This document shows positions 1 through 8,088 of a DNA stretch of 64,000 nucleotides, in pieces. Source of the DNA: Polyangium jinanense (lineage in GTDB: Bacteria > Myxococcota > Polyangia > Polyangiales > Polyangiaceae); the NCBI RefSeq assembly GCF_028435365.1, contig NZ_JAGTJJ010000009.1, positions 1 through 64,000 on the forward strand. The letters run 5' to 3'. Below the pieces are notes generated by a model that saw only the letters and a list, made by a program, of their open reading frames with translations, did no database searches and had not been told where the DNA came from. Made by a program: the position numbers and the translations under genes. Positions within the stretch are counted from its first letter, which is position 1. Every line of letters begins with the position of its first letter.

Positions 1-11
1 GGACTCGGGGT

Positions 12-233
12 GGAAGACCTGCGCGATGCGCAGTTCTTCCAACGGGCCCGTTGGACCGCGTCGCCAGTCGAAAGGGCAGCGCCGCTGTCTTGATTGGCAG
101 GGTCGCTCCCGCTCTTGCCTCGGCCTGTTCGATGAACTGCGCATCGCGCAGTTCATCGACCCCGGGTCCAGCGCTTGCGCTGGTCCAGGTCCAGGGGCGG
201 ATAGCCCCGGTGGGGTCTGGGGCAAAGCCCCAG
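12..233. repeat. Chain of short-loop palindromes
   Basis: No gene is seen here, but the stretch is packed with inverted repeats. Bases 12-24 pair with 28-40 (13-bp arms, one mismatch, GAT loop). Bases 38-55 are a perfect 18-bp palindrome. Bases 131-142 pair with 146-157 (12-bp perfect arms, ATC loop). Bases 165-174 pair with 177-186 (one mismatch), and 217-223 pair with 227-233 around AAA. It lies just downstream of the leftward SprT-like gene, so the hairpins may end its transcript, but there is no T-tract. A similar chain lies at 24682-24788. Confidence 0.7.
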
Positions 234-265
234 CGCAGCGCCTCCCGGATGAGACCCAGGGAGTC

Positions 266-1363
266 TTACGACTTCCCCGGCAAAAGCCGGATCCCTCCGC
301 TCGACCCCTGCCCCACCGGCTTGTGCAGCACGATGCGCCGACCTGCCGCGCGTCCCTCGGCGTGCGCCTCGCTGCGCGGCCCGCCCGCGTACTTCACGTG
401 CTGGATGCGCGGATGCCGCTGCCGGTAGTACCGCCCGAGATCCGCGTCCTTCACCCACACGAGCCCCTCGCTCGTGTTGACCTCGCGTTGCGCTCCGAGC
501 TTCTCGTCGAAGCCCGCCATCACGCCCGCCACGAACGTGCGCCGATCGCGGTTCCCGCCGAGCCCCTTCGTCTTCTTGTGCGCTGTCCAGAGCTGCTCGG
601 CCGTGCGCGTCAGGAACGCGTACACGTAGCTCGCCATCTCCAGGTTCGCGTGCGAGCCGCAGATCTCCAGCACGCTCCCGCGCTTGCCTTCGAGCGGCCG
701 GTACACCGGCACCCAGATGACCTCCACGAAGAAGTGCTTGCCGAGGATCGACGCGAGCCGCCGCTCGGCCTCGGTCACGCGGCCCGTGGGCTTGCCGAGG
801 TGGCGGAAGCCGTAGCCCTGCGCCGACCGCTCCGCGACGCTGTCGATGTTGTACTTCAGCATCAAGCGCTGGGCGGCGTTCATCGCGGCTTGCGCCTCGT
901 TCACGTTCGCGCTCTCCGCGAGCGCGAGCAGCTTCGCGATCCGCTCGAGCACGCGCGCTTCGCCCGGCTCCGCGTCTTGCGCCTCCGGCAGCCCCGAGGC
1001 GTGCGCGTCGATCCCGAGCCGCTGGCAGACCCCGCGAAAGGCCGGGCCATGCGCGTGCTCGCTCGTCTGACCGAGCACCTCGTGCACGTACTGATGCGCC
1101 ATCTCGTGCTTCAGCACCTCGACCACGATCCCCCAGGGCCGCTCGATCACGAGGCGCCGGCCGATCTCGATGCAACGAGTCTCCCGGTGCCAGCGGCCGA
1201 GGTAACGCTCCGCGTCGCCGAGCTCGATCGTCGGGATCTTCAGCGCGCGCCGGAAATACGTGGCGTTCAGGTCCTGGTAGGTCGAGCGCAGCTCACGCAG
1301 GAGCGCGGTCTCGAGCTCCAGCGTGAGGCGCGCGTGTTCCGTCGGCTCGGTGTTCGTCGACAT
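266..1363 (-). CDS. SprT-like / DUF2786 metallopeptidase-like protein
   Basis: 365 aa. The N-terminal third is SprT-like, with the zinc motif HEMAH at residues 86-90 and a further His in EHAHGPAF near 105. This is the fold of zinc-dependent SprT/Spartan proteins. The middle (about 137-170, RIAKLLALAESAN) matches DUF2786. No signal peptide is seen, so it is probably cytoplasmic. The start was placed at the ATG of MSTNTEPTEH because GGAG lies a short distance upstream; the frame stays open 24 codons further up but reads as leader sequence. It diverges from the sulfatase-like gene on the other strand. The family assignment is good; whether it cleaves protein or protects DNA-protein crosslinks cannot be told from sequence. 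Confidence 0.8.
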   Translation of the reverse strand: MSTNTEPTEHARLTLELETALLRELRSTYQDLNATYFRRALKIPTIELGDAERYLGRWHRETRCIEIGRRLVIERPWGIVVEVLKHEMAHQYVHEVLGQTSEHAHGPAFRGVCQRLGIDAHASGLPEAQDAEPGEARVLERIAKLLALAESANVNEAQAAMNAAQRLMLKYNIDSVAERSAQGYGFRHLGKPTGRVTEAERRLASILGKHFFVEVIWVPVYRPLEGKRGSVLEICGSHANLEMASYVYAFLTRTAEQLWTAHKKTKGLGGNRDRRTFVAGVMAGFDEKLGAQREVNTSEGLVWVKDADLGRYYRQRHPRIQHVKYAGGPRSEAHAEGRAAGRRIVLHKPVGQGSSGGIRLLPGKS

Positions 1364-1557
1364 GGGCTGACTCCGGACGGCCTTTTGGTCGGGGCGGAGC
1401 ATAAATCGAACCGTCCGGAGGAGCATGCTCCCCACGTCTCAACGGTCCCCCGCGGTCGCCTGGTTCAGGTGACTCGGGCAACGCCGGACCCCGGTCCTCC
1501 AGCGCCGTCGTTACAAACACGTCACCCATTCGTTGCCGGGACGTGAATTGGGCTAGG

Positions 1558-3534
1558 ATGAGGCGCGAGAGCGTGTCCGCGACGAACTATCCCCTCGATC
1601 CCAGCGCGGAAGGCGCCCGGACGAGCGAGCCCGCGTCCCTCGGGCCGAAGAGCCAGAAGCTTCGGCGCCTGGCCCGCGCACGGCGCCGCATCGCCTGGCT
1701 CGTGCTCCTCGCCCCGGTCGTGCTCGTGCTCGCCGTCGACATCTGGATCCGCGGCGGAAGGCTCCTCGATCTGCGCGGCAAGCACGTGGCGAGTTACGCG
1801 GGCGCGATCGTCGAGAGCGCGGTGCTCTGGGGCCTCTTGCTCTACTCCGCGTCGTCGCGTCGCGGCGCCGTTCGCTGGATCTCGGCCTCGCTCTTCGTGC
1901 TGCTCGCGACGGTCACGCTCGGCATCCAGATCTACTTTCAGCGCTGCTACTCGACGTACGTGAACCTCGACGCGTTGCTCTTCGCGACGTCGTTCTCGGA
2001 GAGCGTCGTCGGGCACCTGCGCGCCGACGGCGGCAACCTCGTGTCCGCGATCGCGCCGCCGCTCGTCTGCGCCGCCGCGCTGGTCGTCGCTGCGCGCAGG
2101 TTCGTGCGTCCGCGCCAGACCCGGAGCAGCCGCGTCGCGCGGATCCTCGCGCCGCTCGCGATCGTGTTCGGCTTCCTGATCCCCTGCTCGTACCGCACCG
2201 TGCAGGCCTCGACGCCGGACGTGATCTATCTCCACGCGATGGGCGGCGTGATCAAGCAGATCACCGGCCTCCGGCCGCCCGAGCACGTCCGCCCTGGACT
2301 GCGCACGCCGCCCCAACTCCCCGGCGCCACCGCGATCCCGAGCGGCGCGCGTGTCACACGGCCGAATGTGCTCTTCGTCATCACCGAGAGCGTGCGCGCC
2401 GACGCACACTGCACGGCGCCCACGGACGATTGCCCCTTCTCGCCGGCGACGAACGCCGCGGCGCGCAAGCGCTTCCCGCTGCTCCAGATGCGCTCGAACG
2501 CCTCGACCACCGCGATCTCGCTCGCGGTTCTCTGGTCGGGCCTGCCGCCGACGGCCTCGCGCGAGGACCTGCACGGCTATCCGCTGCTCTTCGATTACGC
2601 GAACGCAGCCGGGTACGACACGGCGTACTGGACCAGCCACCACATGATGTTCGCGAACTCGCGCCTCTACGTGCAGGACCTGCCGACCTCGCACCAGACC
2701 GGCGCGACCGATCTCGATCCACTCGCCGACATGGATCTCGGCGCGCGTGACGAGCTGCTCACCGAGCGCATCCGCAAAGACATCCGCGAGATGCGCGAAC
2801 CGTTTTTCGCCGTCGCCCACTACGGCAACACGCACATCCCCTACCGCATCGATCCCGAGCACGCCCCGTTCCAGCCCGCGCAGGACAGCAAGGCGCCCGA
2901 GGACAACGAGGCCTACCGCAACTACTACCTCGACGCGGTGCACCTGCAGGATCGGACGATCGGCGAGATGCTGCGGTTCGTCCGGGAACAGCCGTTCGGC
3001 GAACGCACGATCGTGGTGTTCACCTCGGATCACGGCGAGTCGTTCCGCGAGCACGGGCAGCTCGGGCACACGGGCGCGGTGCTCGACGAGGAGATCCACG
3101 TGCCGGCCTGGATCGACGCGCCCGAGGGCACGCTCACCGAGGCCGAGGTGGCCGCGCTCGCGTCGCACCGCGAATCGATCCTGTTCCACACGGACCTCGC
3201 GCCGACGATCCTCGACATGCTCGGCCTCGAGCGCGAGGCGGGCTTCTCGCGCTGGTATGGCGCGATGATCGGCAAGAGCCTGCTCGGGCCGATCGAGCGG
3301 ACGGAGCCGGTGCCGCTCACGAACTGCTCGGGCGTGTGGGGCTGCGCGTTCCGCAACTGGGGCATGATGCGAGGGAATTTGAAGCTCGAAGCGCGCGAGT
3401 GGGACACGGCGTGGCATTGCTACGACGTGCTCGCCGATCCGAAGGAGCTTCGTGATCTCGGCGCGGCGGCGTGCGGAGACATGGCCGCGCGCGCGGAGGC
3501 CCTGCACGGAGGGCTGCCGGGCCTCGTGAAGTGA
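1558..3534 (+). CDS. Membrane sulfatase-fold transferase, copy 1
   Basis: About 658 aa. Five hydrophobic helices in the first 215 residues are followed by a large alkaline-phosphatase/sulfatase-fold domain, the layout of lipoteichoic acid synthases and phosphoethanolamine transferases. The domain opens with NVLFVITESVRAD. The Thr-rich stretch NASTTAISLAVLWSG holds the likely nucleophile, and VVFTSDHGES is a metal-binding motif. The role is probably transfer of a phospho- or alkyl-phosphate group to an envelope glycan or lipid at the outer face of the inner membrane; the substrate is unknown. The start is ATG at 1558; an in-frame GTG five codons earlier is possible, and neither has a clear ribosome site. 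It is followed 13 bp later by a close paralogue in the same orientation. Confidence 0.8.
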   Translation: MRRESVSATNYPLDPSAEGARTSEPASLGPKSQKLRRLARARRRIAWLVLLAPVVLVLAVDIWIRGGRLLDLRGKHVASYAGAIVESAVLWGLLLYSASSRRGAVRWISASLFVLLATVTLGIQIYFQRCYSTYVNLDALLFATSFSESVVGHLRADGGNLVSAIAPPLVCAAALVVAARRFVRPRQTRSSRVARILAPLAIVFGFLIPCSYRTVQASTPDVIYLHAMGGVIKQITGLRPPEHVRPGLRTPPQLPGATAIPSGARVTRPNVLFVITESVRADAHCTAPTDDCPFSPATNAAARKRFPLLQMRSNASTTAISLAVLWSGLPPTASREDLHGYPLLFDYANAAGYDTAYWTSHHMMFANSRLYVQDLPTSHQTGATDLDPLADMDLGARDELLTERIRKDIREMREPFFAVAHYGNTHIPYRIDPEHAPFQPAQDSKAPEDNEAYRNYYLDAVHLQDRTIGEMLRFVREQPFGERTIVVFTSDHGESFREHGQLGHTGAVLDEEIHVPAWIDAPEGTLTEAEVAALASHRESILFHTDLAPTILDMLGLEREAGFSRWYGAMIGKSLLGPIERTEPVPLTNCSGVWGCAFRNWGMMRGNLKLEAREWDTAWHCYDVLADPKELRDLGAAACGDMAARAEALHGGLPGLVK

Positions 3535-3547
3535 ACGAATCAAAGAC

Positions 3548-5548
3548 GTGAGTGAAGTGAGCGAAGGAAGCCCTGGGCCCGCCGCGACCGCGGCGACGAC
3601 GAACCCCGGCAAGCGCAAGACGAAACGAGTGCTCGGGCCTGCGGGGCAGCGGCGCAAGCGGCTCCGCCGGCGGCGCAGGTGGATCGGGTTTCTGGCGCTC
3701 GTCACGCCGATGCTCTGGGTGCTCGTCACGGATCTCTTGCGCCGGCACGATCACCTCCTGCGGCTCGATCGATGGCATAGGCTCGGCTACCTCGCGGGGC
3801 TCTGCGAGAGTTTTGTGTTCTGGGGCGTCCTGCTCTACGTGGCCGCGCGCTCGCGCGGGATCTTCCGCGGCGCCGTGGGCGGGCTCTTCGTCCTGCTCTT
3901 CTCGGTCGCGCTCGGCGTCGAGGGCGCCTTCCACAGGCAGTGGAACACGTATCTCACGCTCGACGGCCAGATCCATTCGAAGTCCGTCGCGGACTCGCTC
4001 TACGGCTACCTCCCGCTCACGCGCCCCACCCTGCTCTTCGAGGTCGTGCTCGCGATCGCGGCCTCGATCGGAATGCTCGTCTTCGCGCGCAGGTTCGTAC
4101 GACCTCGTAGGATCCCGCGCCTCGTCGCGCCGCTCCTCGTCCCGGCCGTGCTCGTCCTCGCGGTGAAGACGCCCGTCAGCTACCGGGTCGTCATGTCGTC
4201 GCCGCCGGATCTCCTCTACTTCCACGGCGTCACCGCGGTGGTGAAGGAGAACCTCGACATCACGAACGACTCGCCCGATCTGCGCGTCGAGCGCAGGCGC
4301 CCCGAGCCCGTGCCCAAGCTCTCCTCACGCCCGAAGCGGCCGCGCAACGTGCTGCTCGTGCTCCAGGAGAGCCAGCGCGCCGACGTGACGTGCGTCGCCT
4401 ACGACCCCGCGAGCGATTGCGCCACGCCCTTCTCGAACGAGGCCATGCCGAACCGCATGCCCCTCTACGAGATGCACGCGCACGACTCGACCACGGCGAT
4501 CTCCATCTCGAACATCTGGTCCGGCGTGCGCCCGACCGAGCCACGCGCCGTCTTGCATTCGGTGCCGCTGCTCTGGGAGTACGCGGCCGCGGCGGGCTGG
4601 GACACCGCGTACTGGACGAGCCAGAACCTCATCTTCGGCAACGCGCGGCTCTACGTGCAGGATATCCCCGCGAGCCACTTCGCCGTCGCGACGCACCTCG
4701 ACACGATGGCCGACCTCGACGCGGGCGCGTATGACTCGCTGCTTACCGAGCGCGTGATCCAGGAGTTCGGCGAGCTCGAAGAGCCCTTCTTCGCCGTCGT
4801 GCACTACTCGAACGTGCACTACCCCTACGTCTACGACGAGAAACACGCGCCGTTCCAGCCGGCGGCCTTCAAGAACGCGCCCGAGCTCAACGACCAGTTC
4901 CTGAACTACTACAAGAACGTCGTGTACCTGTCGGACAAGGCCGTGGGCAAGCTGCTCCGGCACGTGCGCGAGAGCGACAAGGGCGCTCGCACGGTCGTCG
5001 TGTACACCTCGGATCACGGCGAGTCGTTCCGCGAGCACTGGCAAATGGGGCACACGAGCTCGCTCTATGAGGAGGAGATCCGCGTGCCGACGTGGATCGA
5101 CGCGCCCGAGGGCACGCTCGCGCCGGAAGAAGAGGCGAGCATCCGCGCCGCCGAGCACGCGTACGTCTATCACCTCGATCTCGCACCCACGTTCCTCGAT
5201 CTCCTCGGCGTGTGGGACGATCCTGCGCTCGTGCCCTTCCGGCGCCGCATGATCGGCCACCCGCTCACGCGGCCCGAGCGCACGATCGAGCCCGTGCCGC
5301 TCACGAATTGCACGGGCGTGTGGGAGTGCGCGTTCCGCAACTGGGGCGCGATGCAGGGGCCGCTCAAGGTGCAGGCGCGCGAGTGGGACGGCGAGTACCA
5401 CTGCTTCGATCTGCGCACCGATCCCGACGAAGAGAAAAACCTCGGCGAGGCCGCGTGTGGATCGCTGCCGCTCTTCGCCCGCGCGCTCTACCATGTGATG
5501 CCGAACGTCACCCCGCCGGGGCGCCCCAAGGTCAACTGGGGCAAGTGA
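3548..5548 (+). CDS. Membrane sulfatase-fold transferase, copy 2
   Basis: 666 aa, GTG start (a second GTG lies three codons in). Same plan as the gene before it: five N-terminal membrane helices, then a sulfatase-fold domain with NVLLVLQESQRAD, a Thr-rich DSTTAISISNIWSG segment and VVYTSDHGESFREH. Long stretches match copy 1 (for example the shared GVW.CAFRNWG near the C-terminus), so the pair arose by tandem duplication, though divergence is substantial. The short gap to copy 1 and 34-bp gap to the hutF-like gene suggest one transcript. The two copies may act on different acceptors or form a heteromer; this is inference. Confidence 0.8.
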   Translation: MSEVSEGSPGPAATAATTNPGKRKTKRVLGPAGQRRKRLRRRRRWIGFLALVTPMLWVLVTDLLRRHDHLLRLDRWHRLGYLAGLCESFVFWGVLLYVAARSRGIFRGAVGGLFVLLFSVALGVEGAFHRQWNTYLTLDGQIHSKSVADSLYGYLPLTRPTLLFEVVLAIAASIGMLVFARRFVRPRRIPRLVAPLLVPAVLVLAVKTPVSYRVVMSSPPDLLYFHGVTAVVKENLDITNDSPDLRVERRRPEPVPKLSSRPKRPRNVLLVLQESQRADVTCVAYDPASDCATPFSNEAMPNRMPLYEMHAHDSTTAISISNIWSGVRPTEPRAVLHSVPLLWEYAAAAGWDTAYWTSQNLIFGNARLYVQDIPASHFAVATHLDTMADLDAGAYDSLLTERVIQEFGELEEPFFAVVHYSNVHYPYVYDEKHAPFQPAAFKNAPELNDQFLNYYKNVVYLSDKAVGKLLRHVRESDKGARTVVVYTSDHGESFREHWQMGHTSSLYEEEIRVPTWIDAPEGTLAPEEEASIRAAEHAYVYHLDLAPTFLDLLGVWDDPALVPFRRRMIGHPLTRPERTIEPVPLTNCTGVWECAFRNWGAMQGPLKVQAREWDGEYHCFDLRTDPDEEKNLGEAACGSLPLFARALYHVMPNVTPPGRPKVNWGK

Positions 5549-5582
5549 ACCGGCCGCGCGTGACGATCACGACGAGGCGCTC

Positions 5583-6716
5583 ATGAACGAGAGGTTTTTC
5601 CTGCCCGCCCTTGCGACCGCGCATTCCCACGCCTTTCAGCGCGCGATGCGGGGCGACGCGCAGCGGCCCGGTCCTACGGGCACGGACGATTTCTGGTCCT
5701 GGCGGACCTCGATGTACGCACTCGCGGACACGCTCACGCCGGAGAGCATCCACGCGATCGCGCGCGTCGCGTACCGCGAGCTCTACCGCGCCGGCGTGCG
5801 CACCGTGGGCGAGTTCCACTACGTGCATCACCAGCCGGACGGCACGCCGTACGAGGACCGCACGGTCCTCGCCGATCAGGTGATCCGCGCGGCGAAGGCC
5901 GAGGGGCTCCGCATTGCGCTCCTCCGCGTGATCTACACGCGCGCGGGCGCGGGCCGGCCGCCCGAGGGCGCGCAACGTAGGTTTTCCGATGCGGATCTCG
6001 ATCGCTCGCTCGCCGACGTCGAGACGCTCGCCGCGCGATGGGCGCAGGACCCGGATGTGCGGATCGGCGTCGCGCCGCACAGTGTGCGCGCGGTCCCGCC
6101 CGATTGGCTCGGCCCGATCGCGGCGTTCGCCGAGGCGCGCGGCATGATGCTGCATGCGCACGTGGCCGAGCAGCCTGCGGAGATCGCGGCGTGCCTCGCG
6201 GAGACGGGGAAACGGCCCGTGGAGCTCCTCGCCGAGCGTTCCGTGCTCTCGCCGCGCTTCGTGGCGGTGCACGCGACGCACCTTTTGCCGCACGAGGCGC
6301 GGCTCCTCGGCGAGGCGGGCGCGTTCGTTTGTTTGTGCCCGACGACGGAGCGGGATCTCGGCGACGGGCTGCCGGACGTCACGGCGCTCGTGGGCGCGGG
6401 CGCCCTGCTTTGCACGGGGATCGACAGTCACGTCATGACGGCGCCGCTCGAGGATCTGCGCTGTGTCGATCTCGGCGAGCGGCTCCGCACGGGGAAACGC
6501 ATCACGCTGCGCGTCAAGGAGGGGGACCGGCGCACGCCGGCGGAGGAGCTTTGGCGAATCGGCTCCGAGCTCGGGGCGCGGGCGTGTGGCTTCTCGGATG
6601 TGGGGGGCGAGATCGAGGTCGACCTCGAGGCCCCGGAGCTCTTGCTCGTGCGTCGGGAACATCGGCTCGACGCGGTCGTATACAGCGCCAACGCTGGAAT
6701 ATTCCGCCAGCATTGA
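5583..6716 (+). CDS. hutF: HutF-like formimidoylglutamate deiminase
   Basis: 377 aa amidohydrolase. Metal and substrate motifs of the HutF branch are present: HSHAFQRAMRG at the N-terminus, VGEFHYVHH, HAHVAEQ, HATHL, CPTTERDLGDG and a GIDSHV segment with the metal-binding Asp. HutF converts N-formimidoyl-L-glutamate to N-formylglutamate and ammonia in histidine degradation. It is shorter than typical HutF (about 450 aa): the protein begins almost directly at the HSH motif, so the usual N-terminal beta-sandwich strand region is missing. GAGG precedes the ATG. No other hut gene is in the window; its neighbours are envelope transferases. An alternative is a related amidohydrolase with a different amidine substrate. 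Confidence 0.75.
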   Translation: MNERFFLPALATAHSHAFQRAMRGDAQRPGPTGTDDFWSWRTSMYALADTLTPESIHAIARVAYRELYRAGVRTVGEFHYVHHQPDGTPYEDRTVLADQVIRAAKAEGLRIALLRVIYTRAGAGRPPEGAQRRFSDADLDRSLADVETLAARWAQDPDVRIGVAPHSVRAVPPDWLGPIAAFAEARGMMLHAHVAEQPAEIAACLAETGKRPVELLAERSVLSPRFVAVHATHLLPHEARLLGEAGAFVCLCPTTERDLGDGLPDVTALVGAGALLCTGIDSHVMTAPLEDLRCVDLGERLRTGKRITLRVKEGDRRTPAEELWRIGSELGARACGFSDVGGEIEVDLEAPELLLVRREHRLDAVVYSANAGIFRQH

Positions 6717-6725
6717 TTGCATGCC

Positions 6726-6745
6726 GTGGTCATAGGAATGACCAC
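6726..6745 (+). terminator. Hairpin after hutF-like gene
   Basis: Perfect 8-bp inverted repeat GTGGTCAT / ATGACCAC with a 4-base loop, 10 bases after the stop codon. There is no T-run behind it, so it may only stabilise the mRNA 3' end. Confidence 0.4.
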
Positions 6746-7019
6746 AGGCGGATGACGATCGCGTCGCCGACGCGCAATCCATCGCAATTTGATTGCATTT
6801 GCATCGCCGAGCCTGTGGCTTGTACCACGACGGCGGTGTGACGATTGTCAAAACGGGACCAAATTGTCCGCTGCTTCGGATATTTACACGTCCCGCCCCA
6901 GGCGGACGTGTGCTCCACCGCGCGAACGCGCCGCTTCATATTCATGCAACTTGATTGCTATTGATATCGGTCGGGTCATTACGCGTCCCGACGCGGAGAC
7001 GATTTCGAATCGATTTCAC

Positions 7020-7049
7020 TTGAATAAAACGGTGCGCGCCCTGTACATT
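7020..7049 (+). promoter_or_regulatory. Candidate housekeeping promoter of metalloprotease gene
   Basis: TTGAAT and TACATT are separated by 18 bases, each matching four of six positions of the sigma-70 consensus, in an A+T-rich patch about 40 bases before the ATG. This is a pattern match only. Confidence 0.3.
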
Positions 7050-7089
7050 GCGTCGGTCCTTTTTTTTCCGACAACCAAAGGAGAGCCGC

Positions 7090-8007
7090 ATGCGCAAGCT
7101 TCACAACACGGTCGTTCTCGGGGGTATCTTCTCCGCCTTCGCGCTGCTCGGCGCGGGCTGCAGCGCCGATTCGACCGAGATCGGCGACGTCGGCGGCGAC
7201 GTCGGTGGCGAGACGGAAGCCGCTGGCGTGCCCGTCGTGCGCACCTGCGGCACGAAGGAGCTGACGATGGAGGAGGCGGCCAAGCTCGAGGCCGAGTTCG
7301 AGCAGCTCGCCCCCTGGAAGGATAACCTCAACGTCAGCGTCGGCGCGGTCATCCCCGTCTACTGGCACGTCATCAACAAGGGCACGGGCATCGCGAACGG
7401 CGACATCCCGCAGACGCAGATCGACGACCAGATCAAGGTCCTCAATGACGCGTACGCAGCCTGGGGCGTGACGTTCAACCTCGTCAGCGTCGACCGCACG
7501 ACGAACAGCACGTGGTACACGGCGGGCCCGGGCACGACGGCGGAGAAGAACATGAAGACGGCCCTCCGCCAGGGCTCGGCCGACGACCTCAACGTCTACA
7601 GCTCGAACCCAGGCGGCGGCCTGCTCGGCTGGGCGACGTTCCCCTCGAGCTACACCTCGAACCCGAAGGATGACGGCGTCGTCCTGCTCTTCTCGTCGGT
7701 CCCCGGCGGCAGCGCGGCGCCGTACAACCTCGGCGACACGGGCACGCACGAGGTCGGCCACTGGATGGGCCTCTATCACACGTTCCAGGGCGGCTGCCAG
7801 AAGACGAACGATTACGTCTCCGACACGCCGGCCGAGAAGTCGGCGGCCTACGGCTGCCCGACGGGCCGCGACACCTGCTCCACGGCGGGCGTCGACCCGA
7901 TCAAGAACTTCATGGACTACACCGACGACGCCTGCATGGACCACTTCACCGAGGGTCAGAGCGCGCGCATGCAGTCGATGTGGAACACGTACCGCAAGGG
8001 CAAGTGA
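7090..8007 (+). CDS. Secreted M43-family zinc metalloprotease (lipoprotein)
   Basis: 305 aa. It starts with a lipoprotein-type signal ([12 protein letters not shown]...LLGAGC), so it is exported and probably lipid-anchored at Cys24. The catalytic motif [11 protein letters not shown] begins near residue 220 and matches the extended zinc site HExxHxxGxxH of the pappalysin/M43 family. A downstream [18 protein letters not shown] segment carries the Met-turn typical of the group. The family is made of extracellular endopeptidases. The start is well supported by AAAGGAGAG eight bases upstream. It is a single-gene unit: its own A+T-rich promoter region lies before it and a strong bidirectional terminator follows. 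A role in predatory protein digestion fits a myxobacterium but is inference. Confidence 0.88.
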   Translation: MRKLHNTVVLGGIFSAFALLGAGCSADSTEIGDVGGDVGGETEAAGVPVVRTCGTKELTMEEAAKLEAEFEQLAPWKDNLNVSVGAVIPVYWHVINKGTGIANGDIPQTQIDDQIKVLNDAYAAWGVTFNLVSVDRTTNSTWYTAGPGTTAEKNMKTALRQGSADDLNVYSSNPGGGLLGWATFPSSYTSNPKDDGVVLLFSSVPGGSAAPYNLGDTGTHEVGHWMGLYHTFQGGCQKTNDYVSDTPAEKSAAYGCPTGRDTCSTAGVDPIKNFMDYTDDACMDHFTEGQSARMQSMWNTYRKGK

Positions 8008-8034
8008 TCTCGGCCTGAACACCGGGTGAACGAA

Positions 8035-8066
8035 AAACCCCGCCTCGGCAAACCGAGGCGGGGTTT
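8035..8066. terminator. Bidirectional intrinsic terminator
   Basis: Perfect 14-bp arms (AAACCCCGCCTCGG and its complement) around CAAA, with A-rich and T-rich flanks on the two sides. It sits between the converging metalloprotease and GT-C/TPR genes and can serve both strands. Confidence 0.9.
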
Positions 8067-8088
8067 CTCGTTTCGAAGGTCCCGCAGG

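Larger units (their letters stand above)
6717..7089. other. Intergenic region, hairpins and promoter zone
   Basis: No gene is seen. The stretch is clearly richer in A+T than its surroundings. A perfect 8-bp-arm hairpin with an AGGA loop (6726-6745) follows the hutF-like stop and may act as terminator. A second imperfect hairpin lies at 6887-6910. The promoter and leader of the metalloprotease gene fill the 3' end. Confidence 0.5.

Noticed and set aside
1522..3729. Long Arg-rich minus-strand frame opposite the first sulfatase-like gene
   Set aside because: Low-complexity translation (many R, E, H, A) and full overlap with a clear membrane enzyme gene on the other strand.
5532..6851. Minus-strand frame opposite the HutF-like gene
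   Set aside because: Antisense to an enzyme with all family motifs; translation is His/Arg-rich and without domain features.
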